A DNA stretch of 41,854 nt from the NCBI RefSeq assembly GCF_004799405.1, contig NZ_SSMW01000038.1:1-41854 (forward strand), given 5' to 3'. Below the pieces are notes generated by a model. The model saw nothing but the letters and a program-made list of their open reading frames with translations, was not told the DNA's origin and did no database searches. The DNA comes from Bradyrhizobium sp. (GTDB taxonomy: Bacteria; Pseudomonadota; Alphaproteobacteria; Rhizobiales; Xanthobacteraceae). How positions within the stretch are numbered: the first letter of the stretch is position 1; each line of letters starts with the position of its first letter. Positions 33,422 to 39,803 of this stretch are shown here, piece after piece. The position numbers were made by a program, and so were the translations under genes.

Positions 33422-34408
33422 TTGCACATACTGGTTCTGGGCGCAGCCGGCATGGTCGGCCGCAAATTGAGCGAGCGGCTGCTGCGCGACGGCCGCCTCG
33501 GCAAGCGCGACATCTCGCGGCTGACCCTGCATGATGTGGTCGCGCCCGCGAAGCCGGCGAATGCGGGATTTCCGGTCGATACCGTGACATCCGACTTCGC
33601 CGTACCGGGCGCCGCCGCAAAGCTGGTCGCGGACCGGCCCGATGTGATCTTTCATCTCGCGGCGATCGTCTCCGGCGAGGCCGAACTCGATTTCGACAAG
33701 GGCTACCGGATCAATTTCGACGGCACGCGGATGCTGCTGGACGCGGTCAGGCTGATTGGCGGCGGCTACAAGCCCAGGGTCGTGTTCACTTCGTCGATCG
33801 CGGTATTCGGCGCGCCGTTTCCCGACGCCATCGGCGACGAATTCTTTCAGACGCCGTTGTTGAGCTACGGCACCCAGAAGGCGATCGGCGAACTGCTGCT
33901 CGCCGATTATTCCCGTCGTGGATTCATGGACGGCATCGGCATCCGGCTGCCGACGATCTGCATCCGCCCCGGTTTGCCCAACAAGGCCGCGTCCGGCTTC
34001 TTCTCCAACATCCTGCGCGAACCGCTTGCGGGCAAGGAGGCGGTGCTGCCGGTATCCGAGGATGTCCGCCACTGGCACGCCACGCCGCGCTCGGCGGTCG
34101 GCTTTTTGATTCACGCCGCGACCATGGACAGCGCGACCGCCGGAACACGGCGCAACCTCACCATGCCCGGCCTTTCCGCCACCGTCGGCGAGCAGATTGC
34201 AGCCTTGAAGCGGGTGGCGGGCGACAAGGTGGCAGCGAGGATCAAGCGCGAGCCCGACCCGTTCATCATGGGGATCGTCGACGGCTGGCCGCGCAATTTC
34301 GAAGCCAAGCGGGCGGTCAAGCTCGGCTTCACCACCGCCGAAAAGACCTTCGACGACATCATCCGGATCCACATCGAGGACGAACTTGGCGGCAAGTTCG
34401 TGGCTTGA
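33422..34408 (+). CDS. denD: NAD-dependent epimerase/dehydratase-fold enzyme, D-erythronate dehydrogenase (DenD)-like
   Basis: This predicts 328 residues, an extended SDR. The Rossmann motif G-A-A-G-M-V-G is at 7-13. Further motifs are F-H-L-A-A-I-V-S-G-E-A-E-L, V-F-T-S-S-I-A-V-F-G-A-P and the catalytic S-Y-G-T-Q-K. The wording matches DenD, which oxidises D-erythronate to 2-keto-D-erythronate, and related uronate/aldonate dehydrogenases. The partner genes of the erythronate route (hydroxypyruvate-isomerase-like OtnI, kinase, OtnC) are not in the window, so another sugar acid is possible. The start is TTG at 33422, where GAAGGAG lies seven bases upstream; no ATG fits. It follows the transporter operon by 47 bases and is probably co-transcribed. 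Confidence 0.82.
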   Translation: MHILVLGAAGMVGRKLSERLLRDGRLGKRDISRLTLHDVVAPAKPANAGFPVDTVTSDFAVPGAAAKLVADRPDVIFHLAAIVSGEAELDFDKGYRINFDGTRMLLDAVRLIGGGYKPRVVFTSSIAVFGAPFPDAIGDEFFQTPLLSYGTQKAIGELLLADYSRRGFMDGIGIRLPTICIRPGLPNKAASGFFSNILREPLAGKEAVLPVSEDVRHWHATPRSAVGFLIHAATMDSATAGTRRNLTMPGLSATVGEQIAALKRVAGDKVAARIKREPDPFIMGIVDGWPRNFEAKRAVKLGFTTAEKTFDDIIRIHIEDELGGKFVA

Positions 34409-34506
34409 TCTGAATTGAAGGGACGGCCCCATTCCGGTGCCGAAAACCGGTCCTATATGATACGGTGCGGCTTGCCTCGCGCCCGCTTGAATCAGGGAGA
34501 ACCACC

Positions 34507-35676
34507 ATGACAGCCAGCATCGTCGGATGGGCGCATACGCCGTTCGGCAAGTTCGATACCGAAACCGTCGAAAGTCTCGTGGTCCGGGTCGCCACCGATG
34601 CGATGGCCGACGCCGGCATCTCCGCGGCCGATGTCGATGAAATCGTGCTCGGGCATTTCAACGGCGGGTTCTCGGCGCAGGATTTTACCGCCTCGCTGGT
34701 GCTGCAGGCCGATCCGCAATTACGCTTCAAGCCGGCAACGAGGGTGGAGAACGCCTGCGCCACCGGATCGGCCGCGGTGCATCAGGGCATCAAGGCCATT
34801 GCGTCGGGTGCGGCGAAAATCGTGCTGGTGGTCGGCGTCGAGCAGATGACGAAGACGCCGGCGCCGGAGATCGGCCGCAACCTGCTCCGCGCGTCGTATC
34901 TGCCCGAGGATGGCGACACCCCCGGCGGCTTTGCCGGCGTGTTCGGCAAGATCGCGCAGGCCTATTTCCAGAGGCACGGCGACCAGTCCGACGCGCTGGC
35001 GATGATCGCCGCCAAGAACCACAAGAACGGCGTCGCCAATCCCTACGCCCAGATGCGCAAGGATTTCGGTTACGAGTTCTGCCGCTCCGAGAGCGAGAAG
35101 AACCCGTTCGTGGCCGGGCCCTTGAAGCGCACCGACTGTTCGCTGGTGTCGGATGGCGCGGCGGCACTGGTGCTGACGGACCAGGAAACCGCGAAATCGA
35201 TGGGCAAGGCGGTCAACATCAGGGCCACCGCGCATGTGCAGGACTTCCTGCCGATGTCGAAGCGCGACATCCTGCTGTTCGAAGGCTGCACCGTGGCCTG
35301 GCAGCGCGCGCTGCAATCGGCCGGCGTGCAGCTGTCGGATTTGTCGTTCGTCGAAACCCACGACTGTTTCACGGTTGCCGAGCTGATCGAATATGAAGCG
35401 ATGGGCTTGACGCCGCGAGGGCAGGGGGCGCGCGCCATCAAGGAAGGCTGGACCCAGAAGGACGGCAAGCTGCCGATCAATCCTTCCGGTGGATTGAAGG
35501 CCAAGGGGCACCCGATCGGCGCCACCGGCGTCTCCATGCATGTGATGAGCGCGATGCAGCTTTTGGGACAGGCGCCCGAGGGCATGCAGCTCCGGGACCC
35601 CAAGCTCGGCGGCATCTTCAACATGGGCGGTGCGGCGGTGGCGAATTACGTCTCGCTGCTGGAGCCGGTGAAGTAG
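34507..35676 (+). CDS. Thiolase family protein (acetyl-CoA acetyltransferase-like)
   Basis: This predicts 389 residues. The nucleophile Cys84 lies in N-A-C-A-T-G-S-A-A-V-H. The second motif P-S-G-G-L-K-A-K-G-H-P-I-G-A-T-G carries the active-site His. At the end M-G-G-A-A-V-A-N-Y replaces the C-x-G of degradative thiolases, which is typical of the SCP-x/lipid-transfer thiolase branch. It would cleave a 3-ketoacyl-CoA with CoA, or run in reverse. GGGAGA is six bases upstream of the ATG at 34507. The gene opens the acyl-CoA group but is separated from the next gene by 252 bases that include a palindromic repeat, so it may have its own promoter. Confidence 0.9.
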   Translation: MTASIVGWAHTPFGKFDTETVESLVVRVATDAMADAGISAADVDEIVLGHFNGGFSAQDFTASLVLQADPQLRFKPATRVENACATGSAAVHQGIKAIASGAAKIVLVVGVEQMTKTPAPEIGRNLLRASYLPEDGDTPGGFAGVFGKIAQAYFQRHGDQSDALAMIAAKNHKNGVANPYAQMRKDFGYEFCRSESEKNPFVAGPLKRTDCSLVSDGAAALVLTDQETAKSMGKAVNIRATAHVQDFLPMSKRDILLFEGCTVAWQRALQSAGVQLSDLSFVETHDCFTVAELIEYEAMGLTPRGQGARAIKEGWTQKDGKLPINPSGGLKAKGHPIGATGVSMHVMSAMQLLGQAPEGMQLRDPKLGGIFNMGGAAVANYVSLLEPVK

Positions 35677-35688
35677 CCGGATGCCGTG

Positions 35689-35802
35689 TCCCGGACGCGG
35701 TGCAGCGTTCTTCACGCTGCGCCGCAGAGCCGGGATCCATGAGTTGCTTAGGTAAGATGGACCCCGGCTCAGCAGCGCACCGCTTCGCGTTGCGTCCGGG
35801 GA
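35689..35802. repeat. 114-bp palindromic intergenic repeat (second family)
   Basis: Outer arms TCCCGGACGC (35689-35698) and GCGTCCGGGGA (35792-35802), and inner arms GAGCCGGGATCCA (35727-35739) and TGGACCCCGGCTC (35758-35770), pair as inverted repeats. A small hairpin GCAGCG/CGCTGC is inside the left arm. It is distinct from the 94-bp repeat and, from memory, resembles abundant bradyrhizobial intergenic palindromes. Confidence 0.8.
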
Positions 35803-35928
35803 ACGCGTCATTGAGCGCACCCATCTATCGTCCAATACCACCCATACCCTTGATCTCGCCCTCGCCCTGCCGTTACTAGGCAGAGAAAATGGCGCAGTCC
35901 AACGCGCGCATCGGGAGCGAACGCAATC

Positions 35929-37137
35929 ATGGGACCATTGGAGGGCGTCAAGGTCGTGGATATGACGACCGTGCTGATGGGACCGTATGCGACCCAGATG
36001 CTCGGCGATTATGGCGCCGATATCATCAAGGTCGAAACGCTTGATGGCGACGTGACGCGGCTGATCGGCCCGACCCGCCATCCCGGCATGGGTCCGGTAT
36101 TCCTCAACACCAATCGCAGCAAGCGCAGCATCTGCCTCGACCTGAAAAAACCGGCCGGCCGCGCCGCGGTGCTGCGGCTGATCGCGTCCGCCGACGTGCT
36201 GGTTTACAATGTGCGTCCGCAGGCGATGGCGCGGCTGCAACTCGGCTACGAGGAGGTCGCAAAGCTCAACCCGCGCCTGATCTATGCCGGCGTGTTCGGC
36301 TTCGGCCAGGATGGGCCCTATGCAGCCAAGCCCGCCTATGACGACCTGATCCAGGGCGCGACCGCGCTGCCCGCTCTGATGGCGCAGACCGGCGACGGCG
36401 TGCCGCGTTATGTCCCGAATGCGCTGGTCGACCGCATCGTCGGGCTCACGGCGGTGGGCGCGATCTGCGCCAGCCTCGTCCATCGCGACCGCACCGGGCG
36501 CGGCCAGCGGCTGGATATTCCGATGTTCGAGACCATGGCCGGCTTCGTGATGGGCGATCACATGGGCGGTCTCACCTACGAGCCGCCGCTGGACAGAGGC
36601 GGCTATGCGCGGCATCTGTCGCGCGACCGGCGGCCCTACAAAACCTCCGACGGCTATATCTGCGTGATCGTCTACAACGACAAGCAATGGGATAATTTCT
36701 TCAAGGCCACCGGGCGCGACGACTTGCGCCGCAATCCCAAATTCGCAACCTTTGCCGGGCGCGCCGTCAATATCGATGTGGTCTATGCCGAACTCGCCCG
36801 CATTTTCGAGGCGCGAACCACCGCCGAATGGACCGTACTGCTGGAGAAGGCCGACGTGCCCGTGATGCCGATGCATGATCTCGAGAGCATCCTGCACGAC
36901 CCGCATTTGGTCGCGACCAGCTTTTTCCCCATCGTCAATCATCCGACCGAGGGCCCGATCCGCAACATGAAAGTCGCCGCCACCTGGTCGCAGACGCCGG
37001 TCGATCCCGTGAGGCTGGCGCCGCGGCTGAACCAGCACGGCGAGGAAATTTTGCGCGAAGCCGGCTTCTCCGCGGACGAGATCGCTGCAATGGTGCGCGA
37101 CGGCGTGACCAGAACCGCCGGCGTTTCGCAGGACTGA
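35929..37137 (+). CDS. Class III CoA transferase (CaiB/BaiF family)
   Basis: This predicts 402 residues. It starts M-G-P-L-E-G-V-K-V-V-D-M-T-T-V-L-M-G-P-Y-A-T-Q-M-L-G-D-Y-G-A-D-I-I-K-V-E, the family's opening block. N-R-S-K-R-S-I-C-L-D-L-K follows, and P-A-Y-D-D-L-I-Q-G, whose first Asp (138) is the expected nucleophile that forms the acyl-anhydride intermediate. It moves CoA from one acyl-CoA to a free acid, activating a substrate for the neighbouring acyl-CoA dehydrogenase gene five bases downstream. The acid cannot be read. GGGAGCG lies upstream of the ATG. Confidence 0.93.
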   Translation: MGPLEGVKVVDMTTVLMGPYATQMLGDYGADIIKVETLDGDVTRLIGPTRHPGMGPVFLNTNRSKRSICLDLKKPAGRAAVLRLIASADVLVYNVRPQAMARLQLGYEEVAKLNPRLIYAGVFGFGQDGPYAAKPAYDDLIQGATALPALMAQTGDGVPRYVPNALVDRIVGLTAVGAICASLVHRDRTGRGQRLDIPMFETMAGFVMGDHMGGLTYEPPLDRGGYARHLSRDRRPYKTSDGYICVIVYNDKQWDNFFKATGRDDLRRNPKFATFAGRAVNIDVVYAELARIFEARTTAEWTVLLEKADVPVMPMHDLESILHDPHLVATSFFPIVNHPTEGPIRNMKVAATWSQTPVDPVRLAPRLNQHGEEILREAGFSADEIAAMVRDGVTRTAGVSQD

Positions 37138-37142
37138 TAGAG

Positions 37143-38309
37143 ATGGATTTTGCGCTCACAGCCAACCAGGAATCGATCCGCGATGCGGTTGCGAGAATCT
37201 GCGCGCGGTTCGACGACGCCTATTGGCTGAAGAAGGACAAGCAGGGTGGGTTCCCGGCCGACTTCCACAAGGCGCTGGCGGATGCCGGTTGGCTCGGCAT
37301 CTGCATTCCCGAGGCCTATGGCGGCTCGGGGCTTGGGATCGTGGATGCCGCGATCATGATGCGGACGATCGCGGAGTCCGGCGCCGGCATGTCGGGCGCT
37401 TCGGCGGTGCACATGAATGTGTTCGGACTCAATCCGGTGGTGGTGTTCGGCAATGAGGAACAATGCAAGCGGATGCTGCCGCCGATCGTCGACGGCACGC
37501 AGAAGGCCTGCTTTGCCGTCACCGAACCCAACACCGGCCTCAACACCACGCAGCTAAAGACCCGCGCGGTGCGGAGCGGCAACAAGTATGTCGTCAACGG
37601 CCAGAAGGTCTGGATCTCCACCGCCCAGGTCGCCGAAAAGATCCTGCTGCTGGCGCGCACCACGCCGCTGGAAGAAGTCAAGAGCCCGACTCACGGCCTC
37701 AGCCTGTTCTATACCGATTTCGATCGCGGCCGCATCGCCGTGCACGAGATCGAGAAGATGGGCCGCAAGGCCGTCGACTCCAACGAGTTGTTCATCGAGA
37801 ATTTCGAAATACCGGTTGCGGATCGCCTCGGCGAGGAAGGCCGCGGCTTTGAATACATCCTGCACGGCATGAATCCGGAACGCATCCTGATCGCCGCCGA
37901 GGCGGTCGGGCTCGGCAAGCTGGCGCTGTCGCGCGCCGCGGACTACGCCAAGACCCGCATCGTATTCAACCGCCCCATTGGCAAGAACCAGGCGATCCAG
38001 CACCCGCTGGCGAAAAACTGGATGGAGCTGGAGGCGGCATGGCTGATAACGCTGTCGGCCGGCTGGCAGTACGATCAGGGCCTGCCCTGTGGCCCCGCCG
38101 CCAACGCCGCGAAATATCTCGCCGGCGAGGCCGGCTATCATGCCTGCGAACAGGCCGTCATGACCCATGGCGGCTTTGGCTACGCCAGGGAATTCCATGT
38201 CGAGCGCTATTTGCGCGAATCCCTGATCCCGCGCATCGCCCCGATCAGCCCGCAGCTCATTCTCAGCTTTATTGCCGAGAAAGTCCTGGGCCTGCCGAAG
38301 TCGTATTGA
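37143..38309 (+). CDS. Acyl-CoA dehydrogenase
   Basis: This predicts 388 residues with all three domains of the family: an N-terminal helical bundle (G-W-L-G-I-C-I-P-E-A-Y-G-G-S-G-L-G), a middle beta domain (C-F-A-V-T-E-P-N-T-G-L-N-T-T and G-Q-K-V-W-I-S-T-A), and the C-terminal FAD-binding bundle (R-I-V-F-N-R-P-I-G-K-N-Q-A-I-Q-H). H-G-G-F-G-Y-A-R-E-F-H-V-E-R-Y-L-R-E contains the likely catalytic Glu (A-R-E-F). It introduces a 2,3 double bond in an acyl-CoA, passing electrons to ETF. The usual I-x-E-G-T-S-E end is replaced by I-A-P-I-S-P, so substrate choice may differ. The gene is packed between the CoA transferase and the thiolase-like gene. Confidence 0.94.
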   Translation: MDFALTANQESIRDAVARICARFDDAYWLKKDKQGGFPADFHKALADAGWLGICIPEAYGGSGLGIVDAAIMMRTIAESGAGMSGASAVHMNVFGLNPVVVFGNEEQCKRMLPPIVDGTQKACFAVTEPNTGLNTTQLKTRAVRSGNKYVVNGQKVWISTAQVAEKILLLARTTPLEEVKSPTHGLSLFYTDFDRGRIAVHEIEKMGRKAVDSNELFIENFEIPVADRLGEEGRGFEYILHGMNPERILIAAEAVGLGKLALSRAADYAKTRIVFNRPIGKNQAIQHPLAKNWMELEAAWLITLSAGWQYDQGLPCGPAANAAKYLAGEAGYHACEQAVMTHGGFGYAREFHVERYLRESLIPRIAPISPQLILSFIAEKVLGLPKSY

Positions 38310-38310
38310 A

Positions 38311-39447
38311 ATGAGCTTCATCACCGGCGTCGGACTGACGGCATTCGGCAGGCATGAGGGCTCTTCGTCGCTCGATCTCATGAGCAAGGCAGCGGAGCTC
38401 GCGATTGCCGACGCAGGTTTGAAGCGCGCCGATGTCGACGGCATCCTCTGCGGCTACTCCACGGTCTCGCCGCACATCATGCTCGCAACCGTGTTCGCCG
38501 AACATTTCGGAATCAAGCCAAGCTACGCCCATGCGGTGCAGGTCGGCGGCGCGACCGGGCTCGCGATGACGATGCTGGCGCATCATCTGGTCGAAGCCGG
38601 CGTCGTCAGGCATGTGCTGGTGGTCGGTGGCGAGAACCGCCTGACCGGGCAAAGCCGCGACGCCTCGATCCTGGCGCTGGCGCAGGTCGGCCATCCCGAC
38701 TACGAGGTGGTGCTGGGACCGACCATTCCGGCCTATTACGGCCTCGTCGCCTCGAGATATATGCATGAGTACGGCGTGACCCAGCAAGACCTCGCCGAAT
38801 GCGCGGTGCTGATGCGCCGCCACGCGCTGACGCATCCCGGCGCGCAGTTTCACGACGCGATCACCGTGGCCGACGTGATGGCCTCGAAGCCGGTGGCGCT
38901 GCCGCTGAAGCTATTGGATTGTTGCCCGGTGTCGGACGGCGGTGCGGCGTTCGTGGTCAGCCGCGATCGCACCGGTGAGACCGGTGTGCGCGTGCTCGGT
39001 TGCGCGCAGGCGCATACGCATCAGCATGTCACGGCGATGCCAGGTCTGAGTGAACTCGGCGCCGAGATCGCGATTGCGCGGGCCAAGGCCACCTCGGGCG
39101 TTGCGATTTCAGATGTGCGTTATGCGGCTATTTACGACAGCTTCACCATCACGCTGGCGATGTTGCTGGAAGACCTCGGCCTTGCCGGGCGCGGCGAGGC
39201 GGCGGCGCGGGTGCGGTCCGGCTACTTTAATGGCAACGGCGCGATGCCGCTCAACACCCATGGCGGTCTCCTCAGCTACGGCCATTGCGGCGTTGGCGGC
39301 GCGATGGCGCATCTGGTCGAAACCCATCTGCAGATGACCGGACGCGCCGGCAATCGCCAGGTGAGCGACGCCTCGGTCGCGCTGCTGCACGGCGACGGCG
39401 GTGTGCTGTCGTCGCATGTCAGTATGTTTCTGGAGCGGACGCGATGA
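38311..39447 (+). CDS. Thiolase-like protein lacking the nucleophilic Cys
   Basis: From the ATG at 38311 this gives 378 residues. It has the SCP-x/lipid-transfer thiolase fold (G-V-G-L-T-A-F-G-R, A-I-A-D-A-G-L, M-P-L-N-T-H-G-G-L-L-S-Y-G-H). Where thiolases have N-x-C-A-S/T-G it has V-G-G-A-T-G, so Gly80 replaces the Cys. The His of H-G-G (317) and S-Y-G-H-C (325-326) remain. The stop overlaps the start of a DUF35 OB-fold gene, the arrangement seen in Ltp2-ChsH2 type side-chain aldolases, which also lack the thiolase Cys. Retro-aldol cleavage of a 3-hydroxyacyl-CoA is a reasonable inference. The start lies one base after the dehydrogenase stop. Confidence 0.88.
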   Translation: MSFITGVGLTAFGRHEGSSSLDLMSKAAELAIADAGLKRADVDGILCGYSTVSPHIMLATVFAEHFGIKPSYAHAVQVGGATGLAMTMLAHHLVEAGVVRHVLVVGGENRLTGQSRDASILALAQVGHPDYEVVLGPTIPAYYGLVASRYMHEYGVTQQDLAECAVLMRRHALTHPGAQFHDAITVADVMASKPVALPLKLLDCCPVSDGGAAFVVSRDRTGETGVRVLGCAQAHTHQHVTAMPGLSELGAEIAIARAKATSGVAISDVRYAAIYDSFTITLAMLLEDLGLAGRGEAAARVRSGYFNGNGAMPLNTHGGLLSYGHCGVGGAMAHLVETHLQMTGRAGNRQVSDASVALLHGDGGVLSSHVSMFLERTR

Positions 39448-39803
39448 GCGGCGTGAAGGACTGGACCGCGGGCGCGGAAGCGATCGTCTATCAATCCTGC
39501 CCGGCTTGCGACGCGCGGCAATATTTCCGCCGCAGCTTCTGTTGTTCATGCGGTGCGCCGGACCCGGTCGAGAAACTCGCCGGCGGCGAGGGCGTCATTT
39601 ACGCCACGTCGCTGGTGTGCCGCGCCGCCACCCCGGAGGCCCGCGCGCACATCCCCTACAACATCGTTCTGGTCGATGCCGCCGAAGGCTTTCGCATGAT
39701 GGCGCACGGCGACAACGATCTCTTGATCGGCGATCGCGTCACCGCGCGTTTTGTCCCCTTCGCCGGCCGCCTCGTTCCATACTTCGCAAGGACAAGATCA
39801 TGA
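39444..39803 (+). CDS. DUF35 OB-fold/zinc-ribbon protein, partner of the thiolase-like protein
   Basis: This predicts 119 residues. The rubredoxin-like zinc ribbon is Y-Q-S-C-P-A-C-D (Cys19, Cys22) and F-C-C-S-C-G (Cys33, Cys36). The OB-fold follows with G-E-G-V-I-Y-A-T-S-L-V and the late G-D-R-V-T-A-R-F-V-P-F. Such proteins bind thiolase-like partners as obligate subunits, for example ChsH2 with Ltp2, contributing to the acyl-CoA site. The start ATG overlaps the thiolase-like stop (ATGA), and its own stop overlaps the next start (ATGA), so three proteins are translationally coupled. Confidence 0.9.
   Translation: MSGVKDWTAGAEAIVYQSCPACDARQYFRRSFCCSCGAPDPVEKLAGGEGVIYATSLVCRAATPEARAHIPYNIVLVDAAEGFRMMAHGDNDLLIGDRVTARFVPFAGRLVPYFARTRS

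Noticed and set aside
34720..37038. 772-codon open frame on the minus strand
   Set aside because: It is antisense to the thiolase and CoA transferase genes, His/Arg/Gly-rich and without a domain; long antisense frames are common at this GC content.
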